DNA from: Apodospora peruviana | Lineage: Eukaryota; Ascomycota; Sordariomycetes; Sordariales; Lasiosphaeriaceae | Reading direction: 5' to 3' | DNA: 64,000 nucleotides | Assembly: GCA_033439685.1 (NCBI GenBank) | Contig: JAUEDM010000002.1 | Location: 620,001-684,000, forward strand | Shown here: one piece after another, positions 23,592 to 34,455 of the stretch | Numbering within the stretch: position 1 is the first letter of the stretch | How the letters are laid out: each line of letters begins with the position of its first letter | Translations under genes and position numbers: made by a program | The notes under the pieces: generated by a model | Seen by the model: only the letters and a program-made list of their open reading frames with translations | What the model was told of the DNA's origin: nothing | The model's database searches: none

Positions 23592-25150
23592 TCATACCAC
23601 GTCTGGTAGCCTGACAGCAATGTCTCCCGACTGTGTAATGTACCGCACCCACGGCAGTGATGGGTATTGTAGCTACAAAGCAAAAAGTTAGTATATGTTG
23701 TTTGTTCGTATCAAGAAATGAACCGGAAAGGGGCAAGTAGGGAATTACCTTTGGCTCCGTAATTTTCAGATACCTTACCTGGATCCCGCTCGTAGTGAAA
23801 TACGGAATCTCAAACTTGACCTGGATTGGCCGTTTCGCGCCCTTGCCAGGCGCACCAACACCGCCCATGCTACCTCCAAACCCGCCCGTCATGCCACCGC
23901 CGTGCTCATCATCGCCCCTGACACTGGGCAGCCCCAGCTCCGCCCTCATGAGAAACTCCTTGCCGCCGCCAAACTGCTTAATCTTCCACACGATGGCGCT
24001 CTGTTCAGGAGCGTAGTGGACCGCGCCGACATTTGTCCGGAAGCGCGGGGTATCCGCGTCGTCAGGAACCGGAACCACAATCTCGACGTTGTTGGCGGTG
24101 CTGCGGCGCTTGAACTGCGCTCTTGCCTTCAGCATGTACTCGATCCTGGACCCACTGTGAGATTCAACGACGCACTCGACCCAGATCAGCGGTTTCACTT
24201 GGGTGTTGAGCCGGTACGACATCAACTCAAACTCGCCGTCGGGCGGGATGAAGCTGATGGTGCGGTCGTTCTCGAAGCGTGAGAGGCGCACGCACTGGTG
24301 GAACTTGACGTCCTCCATCTCGATTGCTTTTCCTCGTGTAGTCCGGCCGGTGGTCTCGAACATGACCTTGTCGTTTAGGCCGAGGCGGAGTTCCGGCATT
24401 CCTGACAGGTAGCACTTCATTTTGATGGCGCCAAGGATTTCGGACCGCAAAACGTTGCCGTTTGACGAGACGAGCAGGTTGAGGGACTCGATCACATCTA
24501 GGAAAACTTCGTTCTTGCGGTAGCGGATGCCTTCTGATCGCCAAGATACGGCGTTGGTCACGGCGATGGGCGGGCGGGCTTGGATCTCCAGTTTGTGCGA
24601 CTCTTGGGTGATGTACTCTTGCAGAATTTTGGATTCGGTCGTCTGCGGATACCCGAAGTCCATCATCTCGTCGAGGAGCTCGTAGATGATGACGAAGTTG
24701 TCGCGGATGGATTCCTCTTCGAGCGCCTTGAAGTACTCGGTGAAGACTTCGACGACCTTGTGCAGAAAAAGGAGGATCTCGGCGGCGTTTGTGTTTCGTT
24801 TTGTGAGGGCGAGGAGGTAGAGGTTATTGTGTCTGATGTAAAGGTACTATGGGACGCAAAGGGGATTTGTTTAGTTTATGTTTAGAAGAGTTGGGTGGAG
24901 ACGGTAACACCTACGTTGATGCCCTCGTGGGAGAAACATGGGGGAACGGCGGATGACTCTTCTTCGGCTTCGCTGAGGAGGACGGGGAACTTTTCGACGG
25001 CGGACATGGGAATGTCGCCGCGGTAGTTTCGGGCAAGGAGGGTCTGTGATGCGCCCACGGGCGGTCAGCTCATTGTTCAGGGAGTTTAGAGTCATGCATT
25101 GCTCCTCCCACCTTGCCCTTGAGGTCTAGAAAGAAGATTGCCGACGCCAT
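23592..25150 (-). CDS. apm1: AP-1 complex subunit mu (clathrin adaptor medium chain)
   Basis: Medium subunit of the AP-1 adaptor, which selects cargo for clathrin vesicles at the trans-Golgi and endosomes. Model join(25150..25112, 25043..24915, 24846..23749, 23672..23592): 13, 43, 366 and 26 codons, 448 aa in total, all introns phase 0. The N-terminal longin-like domain begins MASAIFFLDLKGK and continues TLLARNYRGDIP. YLYIRHNNLYLLALTKRN precedes the adaptor helix segment ending MMDFGYPQTTES. The C-terminal mu-homology domain starts near residue 170 (SWRSEGIRYRKNEVFLDV) and ends LPWVRYITQSGDI and RLPDVV, as in orthologues. A glycine-rich insert (GGGMTGGFGGSMGG) lies in a loop of that domain. 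Reading frame and length are fully conserved, which shows that sequence quality here is good. Confidence 0.97.
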
Positions 25151-28005
25151 GGCGGATGTGATTTATCTGGGGCGCCGGAGATGTGGTCGGATTGGCGATT
25201 AGAATACCGCGACTGGGAATGGCCGCCCGACTCGTCGTCGAGACGTTGAAGCAGAGAGGCGCAACCACAGATCTGCCTGTTTCGGAGCTATGTCATGCGG
25301 CTTGGAAGTTGGATAGTTTGATAGTTTAGCCGTCAATGGGATCGAAGATGGGCAGCTGTGGTATTATATACCAGGTGGTCGTCGTCTGGTCGTCAACAAT
25401 GTTTGTGTTGCCAGAAGCTTAATGGCGGGTTAGAGTTCACAATGTCCACACAAATGCCACTTCGCGGCATCTCAAAAAGCACAGACCACCTCTTAGACCC
25501 AGCTTCCCCCGTTCAGTGGGGCAGTCAGCCCGTGCCCAGCCCATGAAATCGTGCCCCCCGCGTTGTCGCGGTCCAGCTGTCCCAGACGGCCCTCCGTCCC
25601 GTTGACAGCCGTCGGTCAAGGCCAAACTTGGGTCCGATGTCTGGAGGGCACGGTGCACCGACGAGTGCTCCACTGACCGCAAAAAAATCAAACTATTTCT
25701 ACCCAAAGATTTGGCGCTGCATTCTCTTCCTTTTCTTTCTTCTCCAACGCGTCCTTTTAGACAGTGCATTCCATCGTAATCGCACAACAGGCTGCCGGCA
25801 TTCTGTCGGTGGTCGCCTCGTGCGCCGTTGATGTTATTTGCGATTTTGCGACGCGGAGAAGAAGGATTATTCCGCTACGTTGCCATAAGAGCTGCCCGAG
25901 CTTTTCACCGTAGCTTGGGCGGCGTCAGAGGCACCGAACATTTCCAGTTACCACAAGTCGGCGCTTTTTCAAGAGGGGCATTCTTCATGCGCAGCAGTGT
26001 GTGTCGGATCGAGACGAGCCTTTCCACTCTCATCAACTCTTGCCCCCCAGTTGGGGTCGGTCCCTTACATTAACCATCGTGCTATCGGCATTTGCATATC
26101 TTGCCCAGAAACGGCCCTGAAAATTACGTGTTCGAATGGGTGGGTGTGGGCAAACTGGTCGAGACCCAACTGAAAATCCCATGTGAATGTATTGCCACCC
26201 GGAGGTCTAGTCCAAGTTCACAATGGTGTGTGCCGTGGGCAGTCTCCTGTATCCCCCAGATGACCACATTGAAACTCGCTATTCCATCACCTTTTAGTTT
26301 TTGTGGCTTTCATTTCTGCCAAGGAACCACAGTCTCACGTGATCTGGTGGGCTGTCAAAGTCCACGACTCCTCGCAGCTCGCTCTGGGGGGTTTGGGGAA
26401 CCGAACGACGGCTGGGCATCTGATAACGCCTAATGGACACCAATGGACGACACCTATCAGATGTTTTCTCTCTTTTACACTTGGAGTCAGTGGCGGGTGA
26501 AGGCGACGACGGGGTCACTTAAGAACCCGAGCATGAATACCAGCCGGATAAATACAATTTGGACTGCAAAGACCCTTTCGCTGTGTTAACATGTGATGGT
26601 TGCCAAGTCCAAGGGACCCTAAAACACATGGGAAAGCCCCTGCCAAAAAGTGGTGTGGTTGGCGGTTGAGGGAAGCCGAGCATTGATAAGCCGCATCAGC
26701 GGCCGCTGATCGCCCTCTGACACGTGCTGGCGGGCGGCCACTATCAGTATCGCAGGCTTCCAGTTCAGTGCTTGTCAATTGCCTTTCAATCTTGACGGGA
26801 AGCCTACAAAGTTCGACCATTTTTCTTTGTTGCATGATGATGCACGCAATCCCGTGGTGCTGGGATATCGGCTCCATCGAAGCGATGAAAGAGTCATTAC
26901 GTACCTAGCGTGCCGGGGTAAGTATTTCTGTACTACGTATCTCGAACCTCATCGCTCAGGATCTGAGAGTTCCTTGCTAGTGCCTCGACCCCACGCCGTA
27001 GCGACCGTGTTAGTGTGAGCATCTGTTGTATAACATGCGTTGCACGTGTAGAGCTAAGGTAGGATTTCACTGCACCTGCCGGGCATCTATCGTCGACTTT
27101 CTTTCCATGTGCTGCTGTTAAGTGCGCTATCTCAGGTCTTTTCTTTGCCCGGTCCTCACTTTCCTTGGTGACTTGCTCGTGAACACGATATCATGTCTCC
27201 AACACGATCCGAGTGCCATTGACCGAGAAAAGTAAAGCAATAGGTACCGTAGGTCAGGGCACCGATATCTCGCACGGGTTGGATCTGGTGGTATCGTTCT
27301 CGCCTATGCCAGTCTCAGGTAGTCGAAGGTGGTGGGGTTTGGTTGCATTGAATCTGTGAAGTTGCTTGTGAAAGCCTCGGACACGCCCAAATCGATGGTG
27401 GGGTCTGGTGGGTTTGCGGCCGGCTGACCTCACTGTGACATCCCGAAAGAGCGGTTGCTCGTTGCCAGAGGCCAGCCCAGTGCACCTTCCAGCCCGGACC
27501 CCTCGACGCTTCGACAACCCCGACCGAAAGTCCCCTGATGCGCTGATGCGCCGTCAGCCAATTGATCCCAACACCCGCCCTGAGGCCGCGAAGGACACTT
27601 TTCCTGTCTTGTGAAAGCCCCCAACCTTTCCACCCTCTTCCGTCCACCCTTAAGTTTTCAGGGAGCTGGCTGTCACACCGAGGCTGCGATCCCCATTTTC
27701 TCTTCATCGGCGTCACCTGTCTTGCAGGTTCAAACAATTTACCATAACGTCGACGCCAACCACGACGACAACCCGCGGGACGTAACGGCCTCAACTTGCC
27801 AAATTCACCATCAGCAAGCCACCCACCGTCACGAATCGGTTGCCGACAGCTTACGGCCCCTCGACGAAATCTGACGGGAGGATCCCACTTGGGTGCAAGG
27901 AAGCTTGCTGCAAATGACGCCGCTGGTCTGGCGGCGACTCCGCTGATTAGCGACATCGTGCTCCAAAGTGGAAACTCGGAAGGCCGACCGAACAGGGCGC
28001 GCATC
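25151..28005. other. Long intergenic region, promoter side of apm1 and 5' flank of opi1
   Basis: About 2.85 kb between the divergently transcribed AP-1 mu and Opi1-family genes. It should hold both promoters and 5' leaders. At 27700-27730 a pyrimidine stretch ending CTTGCAG looks like an acceptor and may end a 5'-UTR intron of the Opi1 gene. An open frame upstream of and continuous with the Opi1 ATG begins at 27796. No separate gene is convincing. Confidence 0.5.
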
Positions 28006-29969
28006 ATGGAGCAGCAAAATCACATGCCGACCCGCCCACAGTTGGCATCACCGCAGACTTTGAATAACGGTGATGGGTTCCAGGTGAGAACTAGCATGGC
28101 CGCCACGACAACTCTCTCCAACATGGCTTCGCAACCTGCGATGAACCAACAACATATGCCTGTGATGCTGACCGAAACGTGGTACCCAATGCAGCATTCC
28201 CCACCATATTCAACTCCGCTGCAGTTCTCTCACGAACGCTCTGGGTCGACAAATTCGCACACTCTGCCCCTCGCCTTGCGACAGCAGAGCGAATCGCTCT
28301 CCCCGTCGTCGCATACCCTGTCGGCGCATACCCTAAACCACGATCCGGCCGTGATATCGTTTCCCGATGTCCCCAAAACCGAACTGCCGCCGATACAGTT
28401 GCACAACGATAAGTCCGGCCCTGCATGGCCTACGCTGCCGCCACTGTCGTCAGTCACCGGTGGTCAGCCGCCACCATTTGCACCCATACAACAGCAGCGG
28501 CCCGAACCGCCGAAACACTGGCCAAGTCTTAACCCATTGACCGCATTCTACCAGCCCAGCCATGCCAAGGACGCCGAGATGAAGGCTGCTTCGCCCAATT
28601 ACTATGATGGCCGCCGGTCGGGGAGCGTGAGCCTGGATGATCCTGATGTTAGGATGGCAGCGGAGGCGTTAGGGGATCTTAGGGCAGGTACGTCATCCCA
28701 ACATCTCGCAACCTTGAAAACTGGAAGCCATCCGCAGGAGTAAAGGACTGACTGACCTTGGTAGACTTTGTTTCATCGCCCCCGAACCGCAGCACTCCTC
28801 TCCCTTCAACAGACTACCGGTCGACGGAGAAAACACCTGAGCCACTCCTATCACTAATAACAACATCTCACCCGCTCCTAGCCACGACAATTGACGGTGC
28901 CACTTCTGCGTACAACACTAGCAAGAACCTCTCCCCACACATCAAGACTGGTGCCGAATACGTCGAGGGATTCCTCAGCCCCGTCGCCAAGGTAGCGGGC
29001 AATGTCGGGCGAAAGACTGGTATGGAAAGTGGTGTCAGGTGGATTTTTGGGAGGAGACACAAGGCGCCTTCGGATCTCGAGGCTGGTGGACGTTTCAAGC
29101 GTCGGAAGGTCAAATTGAGCGAGAAGGCCGTCGAGGCGCTTGGAGAACCTCCAGAGTTCTTGGCGCACGATAAGGACCGCCGCACATCCATCAGCACTGT
29201 CGACACCTTGCCGGCGTACGACGACCACAAATCGCCCGCCTACACCGAGGCCATCGGGGGCGAGACCCAGTCTGGATCAGGTGCCGGCGAAAGTTCTTTG
29301 CCGCAGCGGCTGATAGTGACAACCTCAGGGTTGGGGGTTGCGATGAAAGACGAGGCTCTCGGGAGTCTCAAGTACTGTCTCCACACTCTCGGGGGGATCG
29401 TCGGCTCATTGACACACAAACTCAACGAACTGAACGACATGATGGACAAGTACGATTCCTCAACAATCGGCGGGCGGGGAGACAGTGCCATGGCGCGCAT
29501 GAACGCCCTCCGGAGTGAGATGTACCACGCGCTTTGGTCCGCCATCAACGTCGTCTCCAAGTACGCCGGCACATACCTGCCGGAAAACGCGAGAGCCCTC
29601 GTTGAGAGCCAGATCAAAAGTCTACCCGGTCGGTTCCCATGGCGCACGATGCAGGAAATCCAGACGGAACAGCGAGCCGGCGGCAGTGCTGCTGATCAGG
29701 AGAAGATGACGCGCGACCAAGCGAATGTGGTCGTGCAGTTCGTTAAAGAGGGGCTCAATACGCTGATCCAAGTCAGCGAGGTATTGGAGAGGACTATTGC
29801 TTCTGCCGAGGAATGGCTGCAGATGTTCAAGGGGATGAAGTCGCAAAACGGCGGCGAGTCTTCCTCACCCATGAACAGGGCCCAGTCGGCCCAGTCGTAT
29901 GCGACACAGCCTCCGACGGCGGTGGCATCGCCTATGGCTACTGTCGATGGGGATGTCAACATGAGCTGA
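28006..29969 (+). CDS. opi1: Opi1-family transcriptional regulator (Neurospora CCG-8 type)
   Basis: Nuclear/ER-linked regulator of the Opi1 family, which in yeast represses phospholipid-synthesis genes in response to phosphatidic acid; the Neurospora member is the clock-controlled CCG-8. Model join(28006..28687, 28765..29969), 628 aa. The phase-1 intron has GTACGT and GGTAG and gives ALGDLRA-DFVSSPP, the family's conserved junction. The N-terminal 200 residues are Pro/Gln/Ser-rich. The Opi1 domain starts with RMAAEALGDL and LLSLITTSHPLLATTI, continues through KTGAEYVEGFLSPVAKV and a basic stretch RRHKAPSDLEAGGRFKRRK, and ends in helices such as VLERTIASAEEWLQMFKGM. A GTGAGA donor-like site at 28083 paired with CAG at 28193 would remove 37 codons in frame, so alternative splicing of the N-terminus is possible. 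The start could also lie upstream at 27796. Confidence 0.92.
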
Positions 29970-31063
29970 GTGGACCATCAAGGGGATGCGCTCCAATTTT
30001 TCACACGAGATAACAGGTTACTAGGCCTAGTATAGGGTATTTCTGGACAGGCTGGAGTTAACTTTCCTTTGTTTTTGGCCATAGGTGGGCGGTGTTCCGA
30101 CAGACATAGACGAAGGACACGGCGTAAAAGGCAATAACGAATCTGAGAAAACCGGCACGAAAAAGAAAAAAAGAAAATCACTACATACAATCAAGCGGAC
30201 TGGACCGGACGGACGGGTGGGCAGGCAAGGTGGGATGGAAGATCTCGTCTCTGGCTTTTTTTGCTTCTTATTTTACCTCTTTTTGCGCGGGATATACATA
30301 CGACAACGATACCACACCATTCACATGATTGCCATTTCTTTCTCAACTGTTACTTTCCTTTTTGCTTCCGGATCACTATCTGCCCTCATCAGCACCCCTT
30401 GCATAACATAACCCTACATATTACCAACTTCAGGTTGATATCTTCCTTGGTCATCAGTCACCACGACGACAGGGTCATAAGTACTCTACCTTGTGTACAA
30501 CCCTGTGCGACCAGCCAGTGAAGGTATTCGCAGAGGATGGTAGCTCCAGACATTCCCTTTCGTTTCCTTGTCCCTGTGTTTCTCTTTTCGTATAAGTACC
30601 TCACCTTACACATATCTTCGGTTATATACTTATATCTGCTTGTTTGAACCGATTTGGATATTTCGTTGAACGACCATTGTGTTCACTCCCATTTTCGACA
30701 CGCATGGGGCCGGCCGGCTACTTTTGCGCGTGCTTTGAGTTTTATACATGGCTGGCGTCCGTCTATACATTCGTTTTCTTTCAGTTAGGCGGCGGCGGCA
30801 GGTTTTGCTACTATTTGGCACCATGCTCCCTATAGACAAAAGGATTTTTCTGTTTTTGGATACTGCGCTCCATACATAGCTTGCTATTTGAATGAGAAAT
30901 ATGTTTCTGTGGTTCATTACCTGCCAGTCAACCCCAAGCCAGTCATTAGAAACAATCACAACTTGAACTCCCAAGAAAGTCAAAATACCCACGTTCGCCG
31001 ACTCCTCGAAACGCAAATAACATCATTCCCGTCCTGAGATTCGAGTTCGTACCTTAGGTAGCC
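29970..31063. other. 3' flanks between opi1 and the LRAT-like gene
   Basis: About 1.1 kb between two convergent genes. It is rich in T-runs on the plus strand (30250-30370 and 30570-30830), as expected for 3' UTR and terminator sequence. No gene recognised. Confidence 0.5.
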
Positions 31064-32011
31064 TCACCGCCGAAACACCATCGCAACAACCTTGCCCGCC
31101 CGTTCCCCATGCGCATGCGCGTCCAAGACCTCCCTCGACAGCCTCTGATACGCAGCAATCTTGCCCTTGCAAAGCAACCCAACTTGAGCCTCCCCCCTCT
31201 CGTAAGCAGTCATCGCCTTCCCAACCGTTTTTGGGCAACCACAGACCCGCGGATCCCCAAACAGACTCTTCTTGACACCCGCATAACACCCCCTGATGTA
31301 CGACGCGCCAGACCACACCGCGCCGACCGCCAGCACGGGCACCGCGACCGTCGCAGCGGACGCCATCAGCGTCGGCGCTGCCACTTGGTAGCCTAGGTAA
31401 CCCCAGACCCCAGGCGACGCGACCATGGTCGTGCCACCGGTCAGGAAACCGGCCAACCCCGTGGCACCCGCGCCCACGGCCGCAGGAGCGAGATTGATCT
31501 TGTCCATCGCCGGGTTGGGGTGATGATACAAGCTCTTTTTGTCGTCGTGCTGGGCTAGCACACTTAACACTGCTTCATACCTAGCTGAATTCGTTATCTC
31601 AAACCGTCTGTCGTTCGACGGCGAGGAACAGTACGCTTCCAGAAAGATGAGGAAGGTTGCGGCCCAGTGCTGGCAGTTGTTGTGCGCCGCGTCGTAGGTC
31701 GACCCGCGCATGGGGTGGACGTCACGAACATGCTCCAGGTCGGCGACGGTCACATTATGACAGCGACCTAGCGGTAGAGCGCGGACGTGGTGGGCCCCTC
31801 CCGTCAGGTTGCTCATTGGGAAGGAGATCTGTTTTCCGTCTGGGGTGTCGAGTTCTATGCGGATTTCGAGGTCAGGGATCTCGGAGAAGGCGAACACCAA
31901 AGCCCAGTGGCATTTGTCTTTTGCCGAGTCGGGGACGGTTTTGCGAGAGTTGGTTGGGTCGGAGGCTTGGCCTAGGGGCTCGAAGCGGATGCCTACTTCG
32001 AAGGAGGTCAT
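31064..32011 (-). CDS. LRAT/PLAAT-like Cys-His domain protein with a hydrophobic C-terminus
   Basis: Single exon, 315 aa. Residues 33-42 (KCHWALVFAF) and 108-120 (AAHNNCQHWAATF) match in order and spacing the two key motifs of the LRAT/PLAAT branch of the NlpC/P60 superfamily: a histidine in an HWA-type strand and the cysteine of an NC-x-HF-type motif. Those enzymes move acyl groups or cleave phospholipids or thioesters. The predicted catalytic pair here is His35 and Cys113. Residues 170-245 are rich in Gly, Ala and Val, with two or three possible membrane helices (GATGLAGFLTGGTTMVASPG; ATVAVPVLAVGAVWSGA), so the protein may be membrane-anchored like PLAATs. A basic, Cys-containing tail follows. 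The fold assignment is inferred from motifs; biochemical role unknown. Confidence 0.65.
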   Translation of the reverse strand: MTSFEVGIRFEPLGQASDPTNSRKTVPDSAKDKCHWALVFAFSEIPDLEIRIELDTPDGKQISFPMSNLTGGAHHVRALPLGRCHNVTVADLEHVRDVHPMRGSTYDAAHNNCQHWAATFLIFLEAYCSSPSNDRRFEITNSARYEAVLSVLAQHDDKKSLYHHPNPAMDKINLAPAAVGAGATGLAGFLTGGTTMVASPGVWGYLGYQVAAPTLMASAATVAVPVLAVGAVWSGASYIRGCYAGVKKSLFGDPRVCGCPKTVGKAMTAYERGEAQVGLLCKGKIAAYQRLSREVLDAHAHGERAGKVVAMVFRR

Positions 32012-33063
32012 TGTTTACTTTTTGGATTTAGATTGGACTGATGTAAAAGTTGGGGATGTAAGTGTGATGAAGCGAGTATGTTGCTAATCTCAACTTCTTG
32101 GGTTTGAGTAGGTAGGGTATCGAGAATGGAGAAGATCAGCAACAGTCATCAACCGGTCCTCGAATCCATATAAGACCACAGACAAACAAACTCAACACAC
32201 AACCTCATATTCTCTATTGATACTCAAAGTCAGTCTCGCGAAACACCTCGCAGTAGTTGAAACACAGGCACATGCATGCATGCAAACTCAGCGATATCAC
32301 AAAACTTTCGACACAAGAGAAAAGCCTCCGCCCAAAAAGCATATATATGCACAAGGAGGCTGTGTGCGTTGGTACTGAGTCCCCAAAGTCCAGACCGTCC
32401 CTGGGGGAGGAGGCTCAGCTGGAGCTTGGCAGCGCCGTCCCCATTGGCTGGGTGTGGCACAACATCGCCATTAACACTGTGATGGTGGAGGCAGAGAGAC
32501 AGCTACACACCACCACAACGAGCACCAGCCCAGAAGGATGGTACTAACAACCACGAGGCACGCACGACATGTTGGCATAATGCCCGGGTCCGCGCAACTT
32601 CAACCGGGAACCAAGTCCGGAAAGCTCGTGATTATATTGGTGTTCGGTTATTGATGTTTGAGTATGCTGCTTACGAGCCTGGCTTCTTCGGGCATTGCAT
32701 TGGGTGTGAGTTTCTGTTCTTGTTTCTTACTAACAAGGGTGTGTTCTGACTTCTGCTGAATTGGGTTGACATAAAACGCTTCGATTATATAGATTACCAA
32801 CTTAACATCAGTGTTTGATAATCATATTCTGCCCCTGTCTTATGTTCTTGGAAGGACTTATCTGGAATTTTGCCTTTTGATGGACCCCGTAGACCCATAC
32901 AGGTGTATGGTCTGAAAGTCCGAGTCATGGAGAGCCCAGGCAAGAGGATGTAATTTAAATCAATATTTCTCACTCGCGTTATGTTGTTGCTCGTTGTTCT
33001 ACCTTCTAATACACCGGCTCCTTCTTGTTGGTTCTTTCTCTTGTCGGCTGGGGAATCACACAA
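32012..33063. other. Intergenic stretch
   Basis: About 1.05 kb. It should contain the promoter of the minus-strand LRAT-like gene and the 3' flank of the DUF6594 gene. A run of purine/AT-rich sequence with a short catgcatgcatgc repeat lies near 32269-32282. No gene seen. Confidence 0.45.
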
Positions 33064-34183
33064 TTAGGGCTGCGGGCTTTGAGTCGAATTCCCCGCGAGA
33101 TCACTGCTAACGAAGACGACGAGAACCGCGGCATATCTACTCATATTATCAGTATTGTGTGTAATAAGTGAGGTGCGTAATAAGTGAGGTGTGTAATAAG
33201 TGAGGGAGTGAGAGAGTGAGAGAGTAGCTTACGCAGCTGTGGCCGCAAACACTTCGGCGCGGCGAGCATTTGTGATGAGGCCAATGCTGGCCGAGAAGCC
33301 GATTGTAAACGCGGCGATCATTGACAGTTTCAGTGCGTCGCCACGAGCATAGTGAAAGGCGAGGATAGACCCGATGAGAAATATGGCCGCCACGAGGACG
33401 GTGACGATGTTGGCCGTCTTGGCGATGGCGCTCTCTTCGAAGCGGGCAATCTGGCCGCCGTGCATATCCGGGGCTAGTTCTCTCTGTTTTGATGAAAGGG
33501 TTAGGTTCTTGCGCGTTATTCGAGGAAGATGAGGAGCGTGCAGCCTACGGATTGGACCCAGTATCTGCGGAGGAACCTCGACAAATAGTCGCTGTCTGGT
33601 GAGCTCTTGAGCGCGACAAGGTCCTTCTCGCTCTCGAGGAACCTGCTCGCTTTACCGCCGAGATACTTGAAAGGCGTGGGACGGAAAAGACATGTTCTCA
33701 TTGCGTCCAGCACTCGTCTATCGGGGCGGCAGATATTGGCGATTTGGCTTTGTAAGAGGAGAGCTTCGTCTGAGTAGCCGGTGGTACGTAAGCATCAAGC
33801 TGTTACTGTATGTAGACTCTCACTTGTATTCAGTTGGCTAGAGAGTGAGACCCACGATACTCGCGCAACTTGGTTCTTATCTCATGAACAAGAGTCATCC
33901 TCTTCTTTGCCGCCTCAGCCACCTCGGCGCGGGTAGTGTCGCCGGCGACATGAGCTTGCAAGACCTCCCACTCTCTAGCTGCACCCTTCAGGTCCATGTC
34001 GACGCCGTTTGACACGACCTTGTTCATCTCGCAGAGCCGCTCTTCGAGCTCGAGCAGCTCACTCTGGAGGTAGAGAAGATTGTGGACGGCAAGCTCGTCA
34101 AACTTGCGGAAAACTAGCGTCTCATTGTCAGCATCTTGTGCCATCCATTGCGCAACTTTGGCGTAGCCATCATGGTGTTTCAT
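33064..34183 (-). CDS. DUF6594-family membrane protein
   Basis: Model join(34183..33856, 33769..33558, 33483..33233, 33136..33064), 287 aa, four exons whose lengths sum exactly in frame. The order of motifs fits fungal DUF6594: a short Tyr-containing start then VAQWMAQDADNETLVFRKFD, LLYLQSELLELEERL, EALLLQSQIANICRPD, KDLVALKSSPDSDYLSRFL, and three C-terminal membrane helices (TANIVTVLVAAIFLIGSIL; LSMIAAFTIGFSASIGLI; YAAVLVVFVSS). DUF6594 proteins are common in filamentous ascomycetes with no assigned activity. The donor of intron 2 could also be the GTAGGC 12 nt further on, adding four residues. Intron 3 contains a 16-bp tandem repeat. The gene is divergent from the tandem retropepsin gene, with 272 bp between start codons, so the two may share regulation. 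Confidence 0.85.
33161..33206. repeat. 16-bp tandem repeat inside an intron
   Basis: The unit gtaataagtgaggtgt appears about three times (starts at 33161, 33177 and 33193) inside the last intron of the DUF6594 gene. It is followed by a gagtgaga-type purine tract. It lengthens the intron to 96 nt. No function is claimed. Confidence 0.75.
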
Positions 34184-34390
34184 GATTGTGCGCTGTGCGT
34201 ATCATTGTCGAAAATTGAGGATCCAGAGCCTGATTTTGTTTGATGATGTTGGCGAGGTGGGTGAGGTCGGCACCAAAATCAAGTCGTCTCCGAGGAAAGC
34301 GGCCGCCGGGTGGCGCAAGGCAGACAGTGCACAGCCTCAGAGCTGAAGGATGCCTGAGGAAACCCCGCACTGTTTGTCTGGGGAAATTTC

Positions 34391-34416
34391 TCACCTTCAC
34401 CTTCACCTTCACCTTC
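34391..34416. repeat. Hexanucleotide repeat (tcacct)4 in a shared promoter
   Basis: Four tandem copies of tcacct, continuing into a CT-rich tract, lie 40-65 nt before the chosen start codon of the tandem retropepsin gene. CT-rich tracts are common just upstream of start codons in fungal genes. This supports using ATG 34456 rather than the in-frame ATG at 34240. Confidence 0.7.
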
Positions 34417-34455
34417 TTCACTCCTCAGTCAACCGTCTTCGATGTAACGCGAATC

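Noticed and set aside
27315..28007. 230-codon minus-strand frame upstream of opi1
   Set aside because: It overlaps the probable 5' leader of the Opi1 gene on the other strand and shows no motif or splice support.
30250..30840. Coding potential in the T-rich region after opi1
   Set aside because: The frames give Phe/Leu-rich peptides expected from any T-rich 3' flank. No real TM-protein pattern or homology.
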